From: Pegea sp. RAD2-039
Taxonomy: Eukaryota > Chordata > Thaliacea > Salpida > Salpidae
Assembly (NCBI GenBank): GCA_034620365.1
Contig: JAQGEQ010000084.1
Coordinates: 1,984,001-2,048,000, forward strand
Reading direction: 5' to 3'
Length of the DNA stretch: 64,000 bases
The notes beneath the pieces were generated by a model. That model was not told where the DNA came from, searched no databases, and worked only from the letters and a program-made list of their open reading frames with translations. Below are positions 16,801 through 29,065 of this stretch, in pieces. Numbering within the stretch: position 1 is the stretch's first letter; each line of letters opens with the position of its first letter. Both the position numbers and the translations under genes were made by a program.

Positions 16801-18003
16801 AATCATATGCAGGTTTGCTAAATAGCTATGATACTTAGGTCTTACATAACTCTTAGATCACGTGTATATTTATTTGAAATATAATTAATGGCTGTCAAAA
16901 TAACCTAAGTATTTTAGATTTTGTTGCAGTTGTTAAATATAATTCATATCTTTATAAAACAAGCACGAAAGATTTCTCTTCCAGATTTGATAAAATAAAA
17001 ATGATTGATGCACAAAATTTGGTGACAAATTTAATTGTAAAACGAATTCAAAATCAACTTCAAAATTGAAAAAAAAACTTTTGTGACTTTTTTATACGGA
17101 AAAATTAAATATTCGAAAATTGTGTTTGTTAATTTGAAACTTAATTGAACCGATCAGGTCATAAGCTACAATCCATACACCGGTCCTATCGGCGCTGATG
17201 ATGGTGAAGGAAATTGGAAAATGTTTTCTCAAGATGGAGATATTTGCTATTACCAACATCAATCTTACGATGGCAAGTTCTAAAAAAAAAAAATATAAAA
17301 AATAAATCTTCAATTCAGAGAAGGCCGAGGTGGAGTTTCCAGAAGACGCTTTGAAGTTTATTGGTCATGATGAGAAGTATTATGAAGAAGGCACTGGAAG
17401 TATTGGTTATGCAAAACTGGGTGAATGGCGGGACACTTTATTAATCCCTCCTCTTGGGAATATCACAGTAACTTTACTTTTTATTTACAAATGTCTTAAA
17501 GCTGCTAATTAAGTCTTTATTGCCGAAAAATATTTTCATTTTGTTTAAAATGTGTTTTATTAAATTTAAAATTTGAGTTTAAATATTTACAGAAGTTAGA
17601 TACTAATTTCATACGCTAAAAATTTGTCAATTATAGTATTTAGTGCCTAGTTACGATAATTGCCTCGTATATAAGTTAATGTTTATTTAAAGATTTAATC
17701 TCAACTAAGAAATGCTCATAAAAAGGATAAGTTGTCGCTGAATTCATCTTTATGCTATGTAACAAGCTTCAAATGAAATTTAAAATATAAAATTTACTTA
17801 ACTAAGTAATTAAACTGAATAATTAAATAAAAAGGAAATAGTTAGATAATTAAATGACTGAAAAATTGATCGAGATTTTGTAGGTTCGTTTTCGAACAGA
17901 TGAGTATGAAGGTCCAGTGATGATTCATTGTCATCTTACAAAAGATGAAGATCAAGGGATGATGATGGTGGTTCAAATAGCTCCAAAAGGCTGGTTAAAT
18001 TGA
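13804..18003 (+). CDS. Secreted multicopper oxidase, bacterial-type three-domain plan, altered type-1 copper site
   Basis: Predicted 599-residue copper oxidase that would couple substrate oxidation to oxygen reduction. Exons: 13804-13906, 14007-14191, 14317-14424, 14720-14851, 14899-15092, 15148-15291, 16044-16245, 16296-16546, 16716-16812, 17158-17272, 17319-17467, 17884-18003. A signal peptide (MFKILLMTCLLAFSCQLTQA) opens the protein. The four copper motifs appear in order: LHTHGLH, WYHPHVHG, HPIHMHINHMQ and HCHLTKDEDQGMM. In the last one the second type-1 histidine (HCHxxxH in the family) is Asp. The trinuclear-site histidines are intact. The motifs LHTHGLHVS and WYHPHVHG are closer to bacterial and spore-coat-type oxidases than to arthropod laccases. 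Intron 10 (17273-17318, 46 nt) uses a GC donor. Physiological substrate unknown; with the ligand change, activity is uncertain. Confidence 0.88.
14525..14625. repeat. Dispersed repeat, copy B, inside oxidase intron 3
   Basis: Inverted partner of 12590-12705: begins TATTTATTTCATTCAACGCA and ends AACAGAAAGATAATGAAAAG. It sits between exons 3 and 4 of the multicopper oxidase. The two arms are about 1.8 kb apart and differ internally, so they look like two old insertions of one family rather than the ends of a single element. Confidence 0.7.
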
Positions 18004-18054
18004 ATTTTTTTGCAGATTGGTTTATGAACATTGTTTTCTAATCATTAGGATTAC

Positions 18055-18060
18055 AATAAA
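18055..18060 (+). terminator. Polyadenylation signal AATAAA for the multicopper oxidase
   Basis: Canonical AATAAA 52 nt after the oxidase stop codon, giving a very short 3' UTR if used. Confidence 0.6.
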
Positions 18061-18184
18061 AGTGTTTAAAGAAACAAACTTATAAAAATTATTATTTTTT
18101 TTAAATATGAAAGTTGTTAAATGAATCAGAATCAATAAAATAAATATTGTATCATCAAAATTAAATTTCTCTCAAATTTGTTAG

Positions 18185-18263
18185 GCGCAGAAAATTTAAA
18201 TAAAGCAGTAGACGGATCTATCTCTGGTTTTTGTGAAAACGGATCCAATTCAGGATTCAGAAT
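18185..18263 (+). other. Candidate alternative 3' exon downstream of the multicopper oxidase
   Basis: A TTGTTAG acceptor at 18184 and a perfect AT|GTGAGT donor after 18263 bracket 79 nt that is open in one frame (AENLNKAVDGSISGFCENGS and onward). It joins in phase to the last oxidase exon only if a GC donor within CCAAAAG|GCTGGT is used just before the stop. A GC donor is already needed in this gene, but this one is non-consensus. It might instead belong to another transcript. No family recognised. Confidence 0.3.
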
Positions 18264-20039
18264 GTGAGTAGACATCCTAAAGTAATTTTTGATTAAGTTT
18301 TATTTAAAGAACTATCAACAGGCAACTATTTGTGGTTATTTCGTGTGGACTTTTCAGTCTTAAACATCTCCTGGAATAAAACATTGAATTCAAAAACGAT
18401 GAAATTGAAAATATTTAAATAATAATTTTTGTAATTAAATATAAATGTTTTTTTGTATCTCAATAATCAAAATTCTAATCAAAGCTAATTCGTTACTTTT
18501 ACTATTAATCGTTTGTAATATTACTAAATCATGATTTGAGTAGAAGTAAGATATTCACAATAATGAGCACACCTACAAATGTGAAAACAAACAAATAAAG
18601 AAATATTTTTACACATGGATTAGTTTCTATGAACCAAATTACAAAAGCAACAAAGAAAATTCTGATCATCACAACTTGTAAAAATTATAAATAAAGAAAC
18701 TAATTAAGTAACAAATTTTAACAGTGCAACTTAGAAAAGAATCACTCATCGACTAATAGGAAGCTGTGAACTCATGACTTATAGCTGTAAAGGAATAATT
18801 TGCTTAAAATAATTATTCAAAACTATTGAGAAACTCAACAACATCTTTTGTTTTTAAAAATATCTCAGCTTAAATTACAAAATTAAAATATTTAAAATTT
18901 GGAATAATTAAGCTAATTAGTATCGAAATTAGATTTATTAAATCAGTTTAGAAATAGATTGTAGTTTTTTAAGACTCAATTAATAAAACTTGGCATCATT
19001 AATTAAAAAAGAGTTTAAACTGTGAAAGCTGAGGTGCAGATAATTGTTATTTGGGTATCATTACATTTTTAGCTACTGAGTTGAATGAAAGTTTTTTTTT
19101 TCCTTCAAATTATTTTGGAAAACCTTTCTTAAATTTATCCAATCACTATAAATAAAAGAAAATTAGGAGAAAAACTAATACATACAGTAATTTTAATAAA
19201 AAGTTCTGATAAAATCTATTCATCTTGTTTTTTTTATGACGTTAATCTTGATCATGTTTAGATAGTTAGTTTCTACATCCAACATCTTCTAACAAACAAA
19301 GTATTTTTCTCAACTTTTCAAGTCTTAGATTACAGAATATGTTGACTTTTTGCAAAACTGTGTTCATAAAAACAGGACCTTAATATACTTGGATGAGAAT
19401 ACAAATAGAAACTCAAGCAGTTTCTGTGATACTGCAAGCAAAAAATAGAATATCTTAAAGTTAACTTCAACAACTGATTATCTGCTGTTTTTAGGATCTA
19501 TTCTAACAAACTCTTAAACTGCTACTAAGACTCATACAAGATGTTTGGTTATCTTGAATATGTTACATCAACTCGCAAACTCTTTGAAGGGATTTAATAT
19601 TTCAACTTTTTTATCATCTACCCTCAACCTTTCTCTATTTAATGTTTTTGAGACTAAAGTCACAAGGACTTCTGAATTTTTTGTCGATAATTTGTTGAAA
19701 GTATTTCTAGTACTACATATTCGGTGCCCTTCTCAACTTATTTAAAATTGAGCTTACAACTAGAAGAGTTCATATTTTTAGTCTTTAGATTTGTTTCGTT
19801 ATACTTTTAGATTGCAAATGAAGCGAATATTGTAAGTTTCAAACAACTTAATAATTAATCATAATTTCAAAATATTTGGATGTTTGTTGGTATTTAAAAA
19901 CAATTCAACAACTACTTATTTATTTTTAGGAAAAAGAGATGCCGAGTTAAGAAGTGATTAGAATCACTAAATTAGAAGTAACGTCTTTCTTTGGCAGACT
20001 GCCAATCATTAACCAATAAATTATTAGTAACTATTGAAA
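18264..20039. other. AT-rich region with no recognisable gene
   Basis: No conserved coding block found. An open frame at 19545-19745 is short, Ser/Phe/Leu-rich and unlike any family I know. Confidence 0.5.
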
Positions 20040-21390
20040 CCAGGAAAACTATCCATACCCAAATAGTCCATCGGCAGCTATGGAGTGAAGAAAACTTTTA
20101 CCATTTCCTTGGACAAGTGTGTGCCAAATAGCAAAAATAAGGACAAATGGGCTGCGCTTGTGAATTGTTCAACTCCGGAAGTGAACTTAGAGAAAGTTGT
20201 ACGGCTCTTTGATTGATCTGGCCAAGAAATGTGGTTTTAAAGATGCCACGGCAGCAGAACACAGGGATGGCATGATCAGGGGTTCATTTATAGATGGATT
20301 TACCCCATCAGGTATAAGGCAACGGCTGTTAGTGCGTGAAAGTTTAATATTAGAAGAATCCTTTAACAAAGAGATGACGCTGGAGGAGCTACGATGACGG
20401 CCCAGACCAGAAGTGAGTCTTTGTGTGCTACTCAGTTTAATCAAAGAGCTTCCAGATGCTCTAATTATTATTAGATAAAAAGGTTAAAATTGGAAAGTAG
20501 AAGAAGAAATCCTACCACACGGTCCATAGAGCGAACAATATTCTCTATTACATCGAATCAGGGATCAATAGGGAGGCTTAAGCTTTCTCGCTTCGAGGAA
20601 GAGTAAATGACAAATGGCGAAGGGAAAGGTGTGAACGTTTTCCCAATAATAGTGAATTCAGTAGAAGTTGTTACAATCACGGCCGAAAAGAGGATAGTGG
20701 AAGCGAGAAAAACTTTATAGCGCTGAAACTTCCTTCCTATCCTTTTTATTCTTTTATTCAGTATGAACATTTTTGATAGAACAACTCCGTACCACCCACA
20801 GTTCTTAAGTCCGTCGGAGACAAGGAAATGACCTCAAACGAGTCGTAGAATATCAAATATTATCACTCGGGAAGAATAGAATTTAGATCTTCGTTGTTGA
20901 GAGAGGAAAAGAGATACTAAAATGTCCTTATTTTAGGCAATAAATAAGATGTTGAAAGTGTAAGAAGGTTGAACTACCGGAGGATAACCCGATGTACGCG
21001 GGAGATCACTAATCAGATGGTAGGGAATCCAACGTTTTATTGAGAGATCATACCCACATGCTGATGAACAGACAGTCCCAGCAGATTTCACCAAGTGGAG
21101 TAAGAGTACCAAGAGTTATGACGTCAGCTCGAAGAGGGGGAGAAACGGCAGCGTGGAGGTCCGGAGGTCCATCAGATCATTTGATGGTGTACCTTCAAAG
21201 CTCTACAGTTGGGACTAATTATCGTTGATGACGGTAATGAGACAACGTGCGGTTTTTATGATTGTTTCTTGATTGTGGTGTTAGTCGTAGTGCGTACCGT
21301 TGTTTCTAGTCGTTATTTACAATTGAATAAAGCTCTTTTAAAGAGTTACTATCATTACACTCCGGTAATTTTTATTCACAGCCATGCTTT
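20040..21390 (+). mobile_element. Decayed Ty3/gypsy-type LTR retrotransposon relic
   Basis: GC content rises well above the surroundings. At 20197-20396 a frame reads DLAKKCGFKDATAAEHRDGM, then IRQRLLVRESL and MTLEEL, the layout of a Ty3/gypsy Gag capsid C-terminal block (RD..I.GI....LRE.LL.E..LTLE). At 20778-20804 the sequence encodes RTTPYHPQF, the hallmark integrase segment (RTTPYHPQSDG). The stretch between them is far too short for protease, reverse transcriptase and RNase H, so the copy is internally deleted, with stops in every frame. About 21180-21385 has LTR-like features: AATAAA at 21326, a short hairpin (AAGCTCTTTTAAAGAG) and an end near TTTATTCACA. No matching upstream LTR was seen. 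Nonfunctional relic. Confidence 0.7.
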
Positions 21391-21399
21391 AAATAAATA

Positions 21400-24300
21400 A
21401 GTAGCCAATAAAATAAATCATAATTAAGAACTTTTATCATGAATTTAGATTTTTATTTTTTGGCAACACTTCTTAAACTTTCTATTCACGTTTTAATGAG
21501 GAACTAAACTTGAACTTTACTTTTGTAAATCATTTATAGGATTAATCATAAGACCTTTGATTTATTTCAGTAGTTATTTGATGGCTTTCAATTTCAATGA
21601 TAATTGTTGGTAAAAAGTCTTTTATTTAATTTATATTTGGATATTCATATGTCAAAGTTTTTCGAATCAAACTGAAACTGATCAATTAATTTAATATATT
21701 AATTTCATCAAAATGTTTTGAATGTAAATTTTATTAAAGACCTTCATCAAGATGCTTTTAGATGGTTTGATGCCAAAGGATTAATTTGATCTTACGTCAC
21801 AAGATGTGCAAAGACTTTTTCTGTGACTTAAACTGTATTCTAAACTCACAAATTTATTTTGATAGAAAATAAATTTCAAAAATCTTTTCTAGCCTCAGTA
21901 ATTTTTAATATACTGAGATTTTGTTCTTTAGAGGGTTACTCAATAAAGAATCAAGAGTAATATGAACTAGTACCTTCAACTTTCAAGTACAAAACTTGCT
22001 TGTATCATTTAGTAAGTTTGATCGGCTCAAAATTTGTTTACATTTGAGTGAAGAGCCTTTAAAGGTCAAGTTACCAAAACAACCCAGATAGCCTTTTTCT
22101 TGTTTTTAATACTCTACGCAAAGTTGGAGTTAAGTTGTTAGAATGTCACAAAGATTGTTACGTAAGATAGATAAACAAAAATTTGATTTATAAGATTTAA
22201 TTATATTAATCTATTTTTTGTAAACTTTTGTAACAAACCTATTCTTCTGATAAAAAATAGTTTTATAACAGCTTGAAATTTTTCATCAAGAAACTAAACA
22301 AACAATAAAAGTCATTCAAAGGTTAAAACTATTAATTGATTCTAATATATTCGAGGTATACAATTTTAATAATCTTAATTCATGATTTTATTCGTATTAT
22401 TAAAATTCATTGTACAAAAAATTTGTGCTTTTTACTTCTTGTAATCATTTAAAGAACTATCTTCCCAGAATAATTTTCTTATAAGATGTTTTATTTGCTT
22501 TACCGAAAGTCGATTAATGTTTATTTATTTTTATCTATCTTAAATAATCAAAAGAACATAAAACAGATGTTCGTATCTTTGGGTTTATCGGAAAGTTTAA
22601 CAATTTGAAAGAAGCTGATTTTTGTAAAAATCAAAGATTTGTGGACTCAAGCGGTGAGTTTCATGAGGCTTTGAAAAATATCTATCAATTGACCACAATT
22701 ATCTTGTCGTAGTTGAAATAACTATCATCAGCATAGTTATTAAACATTTTTATTTTGTTAAAAGTATCGTATAAAATAACTTTACTGAACTAAGTGGTAT
22801 AAAGTATCTCTGAAAAAAAAACAAACTTTTATTTATATTTGATAAAACTTGAACAAAACTTTTATTTGATTTATATTTTAAAAGCTCGACATTTGACATA
22901 AACTTTTCATTAATACTTCAAAACTTTATAGAATGGTTGTACTGATTTAGTTTGTACAAAAATAAAATTTAAATATTACATCAAACTTAAAAAAGATTAT
23001 AGTCTCTATCGCCATTGTGTAGCCAGGATGAGACTGTAGGGTTCAATTATCTCTGCGTGACTACTTTCAACAATAGCAACAAAAACCAAGAAGAAAAATT
23101 ACTTCAAAGATCCAGTTTTTTCTGAGTGATATATACCGAATAAATAATTTAAAAACTGCCATATGCTCAATAACTTGTAGAAATGTTGAATATAGGTTTA
23201 CAAATTAAATTTTCATTCAATTTTTGAGACATTTGTCTGAGATGAAAGCTATATTTATCATACTTTTCACTAAAATTGTATTTTGACAGGTGTTATAATT
23301 ATTTAGGAAAGTTTAAACAAATATATTTATATCTCCTGTAGAATAAACTGGATTAAAATTTTATGATCATTCTTTAATTAATTTAAAGATATTTATTGCT
23401 CACAAAAATTTATTTACTAAAGACTTTTGAAAATAATTTTGAAAAATATTCAAAACATGTTTGCAAAACTTTGTACTGAAACTGAATATTTACTAGCAAA
23501 CATTAGAAACCATCTTATAGAAAAAGAAACAAATTAAAATCGCTTCAATAATTGGATTTGATTAAATAAAATTTTTCAAGTTGATCATAAAATAATAAAG
23601 TAATTTCTACAAATTATAATAAATATATCACAAAAGAATAATTTATAAATGAAAGTAATTATTTATAACTATACACTTTTGTAAAGCAAGAAAAATTTTT
23701 GGTTTACAAAACTTTTAAACGAGCCAAAAGTCGTGGAACAAAAAGTTTATGAATAAAGAGAAGAAGAGTTGACCATTATTGCTAAAAAGGTCCTCTAAGA
23801 ATTGTTTGGGTTTGTAGATACTCACGTTACATACAATGACGTCAGCTCCTTATTATCTTCTGTTCAAACTTTTTTACAATCCTCTTTTGCGTTATGAGAT
23901 TTTAAATTTAAAAATATAAATTGTTGATGCTTCCCAGAAAATATATTTTTGTAAAATTCATTGTAAGCTTTTTATCGGAATTTCAAAACAATTTCTTAAT
24001 TTTTTTTTACTGCTGGATGTTGTATAGATAACATTCAAAAATCGAAGTTAAAAACCTGAAGATAAAATCTCACAAAATGTAATTTAATTTCACAAAATTG
24101 TTTTTACTATAAAGTTTTGTTATCACTTTTAACAGTTTAATAAAACCAATTTAAAATGTTTGCTTTATCTTCAAACTATCCTTTTAAGAACTAAGAAACT
24201 TTTTCTTTAGTAATTCAATCTCTACTGAACCATAAAAAACAATTGAAAGAATATGGAACAAAGTAAAATTGTTAATTAAAAACTAAAATTAAGTTTTCAG

Positions 24301-27300
24301 ATAAAAAGCCAACTAATTTTTTGGCTGATAATATGAATGTAGGTGTGTCACCGATGCTGCCAAACAAATTTGTACCCAAGACAGCTCAACAGCAAATGAC
24401 CTGCATTCTAATAACGTGTAATCTTAGCTATCGCTTTTCACGCTTCTCCAAATCTCAATCAGTTGTAGATTTCCCAAAATACTTGCAAAGTTACAAACGT
24501 GTTCGTTTTATTTTATCAGAATAATTAAAACATATTTTCGATTATTTCGAGTTTATTTTCTGGTGCCTTTCAAGCTGTTAACTTTTATTTTCTGTCTGTC
24601 ACGAATAAGCTTACAATTATGAAAAATTATTTTCAATCATTTTTTGAGAACATATTTGAGCAAATGATTGATTAAAATCTTTATTTGCACATTAAATGAT
24701 TGATAATACTGTTATTGGGATTAGAGATGAATTAAATGATACTTTACGGTAAGCTGGGCTTGGAGGATGTTCTTTATTTATAGGAGAAGATATCTTTAGG
24801 AAAGGGGTGCAGTCAATTCAATAATTGAAGCTTAAAAATTGACTACAGAAAGTAGTTTTAATCAAATAACAATTAAGAAAGTTTTTTGAAGCCAATTGTA
24901 AAGAGTCAGTGAACACTGTCATAAAATCGCTTCAGAACATAATGATAAAGCTTAGAAATTTGCAAACAAAGTCTTCTGTTTTTAAATATGACAACGGATA
25001 AAAATACAATTGACGAAGTTAGAATATATTAAGACGATTGACTTTGTTAAACGTTGCTAGCATACTAATGAGAAAATGAATAAAAATTTACGGCTAACGT
25101 TTTTACCGCAGTTTGTATGTCTTGTTGTAATCTGCACGAACAAGACTAATTTTGAGTTCTGGTTATCTAAAGGAAAACCATTTTATTTAATAATAAAGTT
25201 TTAAAACATAAAAATATCAAAAGTTGTTTCTTGGAAGCTTAAGTTTAATCAAGTTGATAATTTTGTTTGTTAAAAGATAAGTTTATTTTTTATGTATTGA
25301 ATGCAAAAAAACTTGATAATGTATACAATAATGCATTAGAAATACTTTTTACTTTTTAAAGTTTGATCTAATTGTAAATTAACTCATAAATACTTTTATA
25401 ACTGCCAAAAAATGTTGAAAATAATATTAATGAATATAGAAGTTTCAGTCAAATTACTTTTCAAATTAGTTTTTCAAACTTAAATATTACCAATACTCAT
25501 TACAATACTCTAATAAAAGTATCTTATTATTTTACTTACTTCTATTTATCAAAAATTTATTCAAACTGAAGACTTTTTTCATGTAAGTCAATATAGATAT
25601 TTATGAAATTGATTACTAATTTTCAGTTGCATGATTGAACAAAAGTTATGATTATATTTTCTAATGTTTAAAACTAATAGATAAAAATTTGAAACTTTTA
25701 AAATTGTTGTTTTCTGAGAGTAGTAACCATAAAAAATAATCTTCAACAGCAGCTCATAACAATTTCACACAAAAATAAAATAACTTAAGTGGTATGTCTG
25801 CTTATTAAGAGTACTCTTACCTATAAGAGCAAAAACAAACTCAAAATCAGCTTCAAAATTTTATCATCAGACGTTAAATACTAGAAATTTAATTTGTATT
25901 TTAAATCTAATAAATGCTGGAAAACCTATAGACGCTAAGTTTAACTTAAGATTTTAATTCTAAATTTTTTCAGCCATGAAATTTTTTAAGTAATTTGTTG
26001 TTTTAACTTCAACATTAATAACTTTATTTAAATTCCAGAAATGTTTAAAACTTTTTGATATTGATTGCTCAAGGGGAATTGTTTAAGCGATTAAGGTACA
26101 AATTGTTTTTGGTTTGGCAGTTAATGAAAATACAAAAAGACTATGAATTACTTCTTTGAAGTATTTGTTAGTAGTATAAATATTGAGAAGATTATATTTA
26201 TTACCAACATTTATCCTGGTCTATTATGAATTAAATATTTTATACACAAATTTTAATAGTTCAACTCATGGAGAAGCTTTATTAGAATGTAATAATAAAC
26301 TTGATTTACTCAAAACTAGATTTATTCTTCTTTTGCTTGGCTTGTGAGCTTTGCCCGCCTTTACAATAACAGCTCTTACTCATAGCCAACATCTGTATCG
26401 ATTCTAGTCTAAAAGACCTAAGGTTGAATTTTATAATCTCAAATTTTCATTAGATTTTTTGTGTTGCTATTATTGGATTAAAAGTTTTACAATTTTTGAA
26501 AATAGTTCCAGCCTACAAAAATAGAAATTAATTAGTTGTACAGTGATTACAGTTTTTGATGTTTTAAATTTTAAGCTGATGGAGTAGCAAGATTATTCCC
26601 TTCCAATCTTTTGAAAACTTGTTGTTCATATGGGTACAATGTTTGAAAAAAAGTAACCAAGCTAGAATTAGACTTGTAAAAACTAATGATAATTTGTTTA
26701 GGTCAAAGAATCTGCCAAACCTTTATCCAAAAATTTACTCAGAATTAAAAGTTTTGATTTAAAATTGGATCAAATAACAGAATTCAACACTTCATAAGGC
26801 TTTGATAACTAACTCCAAATTTCTTTGACTTTTTCAGTAATCATTTCAATCAGTTGCCATTATGATGTCTATTTCATTTCACAGTTGGCAGTTTTGTTTA
26901 GGATTTCATCTACTTCTAACACTAACAACTTTCTAAAAAGCTAAATTTGAAATTAAATATTTCTTTAAACTCAATTAATTTAACCTTGTGAGGATTTTTC
27001 AATAAAAAAAGCATTTAGTTATCATTCAAAAATATTTCAAATGAATTTAGGACAAATATCATTTTATAGTTGTATGAGAATATCAAAGTGAAGAGCTTAT
27101 AAAATAATTTTTTTTGTAGTTCTTAAATATTTATGAAAATAAAATATGCATGACAGAAAAGACATAAGAAAAACTTTTGGTGCAAAAATATCGCTGCTAG
27201 CGGTTAAGATGTTCAGAAAAGTTGTCAATGTTAAAAACGTTGTAAACTTCAAACAGTTGAAAGTGGGGTGATTGGCAGAAGAGAATGCTACAAGTCATAT

Positions 27301-28029
27301 CACGATGTTTCTTCACGGTTACCTTTAATAAACTTGCAACAAAAATCTCTAATTATCATCTGATGAAATATATGATTAGTTTTATGATACCATTTATCAG
27401 TTGAAAGAAATTTCAGACGCAAAACCTCACAATAAGTTCAAAAGATTTATGGAGAAAAGAACAATGAAATTTTTGCAATGATCTGGAAACATCCTGTTTT
27501 TCATCCATCAGGACCTTCTTCATTCAAACCGAAGATAAATCTAACCAAAAAGACTTTCTCCTCACCTCATCTTGACAAGCCGTTACGCCTTCAAGAAAAC
27601 ATTATCTTAAAATAGTAAATAAGGTAGATGAGCGTTGAAAGTTGTTTGTTGATTAAACGCTTTTACTAATCAACCAGCCAGCCAACTAGCTAGTTGATAT
27701 GTGTTGGCATCATCACATGAATGTGAAAGACACGAGTGCATCACGAAACATCTTAAGAAAAAAGTCGATTATTTTAAGGCCGCTTCAAGCTCTTCTGTCG
27801 CGAAAACGTCTTCAAAGGCGCCAACTTTACTCCTCAATGACGTCACAAGCGCACAAGCAAGTCGATAGAAGACTCAATGACGTCAGCACAAGCTTTGCGC
27901 TGATCCAGTAGCAGATGACAAGGATAAAATAGATATTTCGGATGTTTTTTTAAATTGGATCGATTTACAAAGATTCGATATTTACAGGGCTTAGAGATCG
28001 ATCCGATCTGCAATATTGAACAAAACTAG
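21400..28029. other. Long AT-rich region without a clear gene
   Basis: About 6.6 kb with no conserved protein block. Two stretches stand out. 24301-24414 follows a TTTTCAG acceptor and reads as a plausible exon. 27680-27920 is GC-richer, open for 70 codons on the plus strand and contains two exact TGACGTCA palindromes. Neither resembles a known family. This may be intergenic DNA or long introns of an unseen transcript. Confidence 0.5.
24301..24414 (+). other. Orphan exon-like segment
   Basis: A TTTTCAG acceptor precedes an open frame translating as KKPTNFLADNMNVGVSPMLP and then NKFVPKTAQQQMTCIL, followed by a possible AAC|GTGTAA donor. Its composition is more protein-like than the neighbouring sequence. 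No partner exon or family was found; it may be a fossil of a mobile element. Confidence 0.25.
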
Positions 28030-28302
28030 GTTGGTTGCTACCCACCCTAAACTGGTTGCTACCCACCAATCAGCTGGTTGCTACCCACTAATCAGCTGGT
28101 TGCCACCCACCAATCAGCTGGTTGCTACCCACCAATCAGCTAGTTGCTACCCACCAATCAGCTGGTTGCTACCCACCAATAAGCTGGTTGCTACCCACCA
28201 AAAAGCTGGTTGCTACCCACCAATCAGCTAGTTGCTACCCACCAATCAGCTGGTTGCTACCCACCAATCAGCTGGTTGCTACCCACCAATAAGCTGGTTG
28301 CT
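28030..28302. repeat. 22-bp minisatellite, about 12 copies
   Basis: Tandem copies of GCTGGTTGCTACCCACCAAT plus CA, with single-base variants (GCTAGTTGC, AATAAGC, CAAAAAGC, GCCACCC). It is read through in one plus-strand frame for about 71 codons, but 22 is not a multiple of three and no gene context supports translation. Each unit carries a CCAAT core, and many carry the E-box CAGCTG. Confidence 0.95.
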
Positions 28303-29065
28303 TGGTCTAATGAAATAAAATCGAAATATTTTCACGTCTAAACTGAATGCTTGTTTTAAAGAGAAGGTGAGGACAAGTGATGCTTATTTTGTTGTGGATA
28401 CTTTGACTCAAGTCTCACAAGAAACCGAAATGAGGTAAGAGTCGGCCTGAAACTAATCAAAATCAATCGACTTTCGTGTTCTCTGCAATTTCTATGAAAT
28501 GAGACAAGAGAATGAGAAAATTTGAATTTCTACATTTAACTTGCGAAACACATAAGGTAGAAATTAAGATAATAAAATTGGTAGTGAGTCGAGAAAGTAT
28601 TAAGTTGTTGACATCAGTATGTGGGGGGAGTGGTTCTGATTCCTCCTGAAATTTCGGCAAATTTGATTGAAGCAAAATATAAGTGTTTAATGTTCATGTC
28701 GTATTTGAACCATCTGTAACTAGGAGAACGAGCGAGGAAGGAAGGGAGGGTTGTGAGACTCTATACATGATTTACGAAAGAAACCAACTGAGAAAGAAGA
28801 AACAACGAAAAAAACGATAAAAAATGTAAAATAGTCGCGGTGCGTTCGTTCGTTTATCATGCTTTAGTAGATAGCCAATAAAAAGAAATCAAATTAGATG
28901 ATGAAGTAAACATAAAAAAAAGATCAGGATTCGTTCAAGATAAATGGGAGTGGATAGGTGATGGCAGGACAGGGGCAGGGCCGAAGGGTATGTACAAGAT
29001 GAAGGAAGTAAATTGAATGATTGAGCAAGTTAGTAAAAGTTATCACTGGATCTTCATCGCTGCTC
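28303..29065. other. Region downstream of midnolin
   Basis: No recognisable coding block. On the minus strand it would be the 3' UTR and downstream flank of midnolin. An alternative terminal frame for midnolin extends into it from 29226 to 28924. Confidence 0.4.

Noticed and set aside
26334..26400. Minus-strand microprotein of about 25 codons (MSKSCYCKGGQSSQ...)
   Set aside because: Too short, and no family or context supports it.
28030..28302. CRISPR-like array
   Set aside because: Units are directly contiguous without unique spacers, and the genome is animal.
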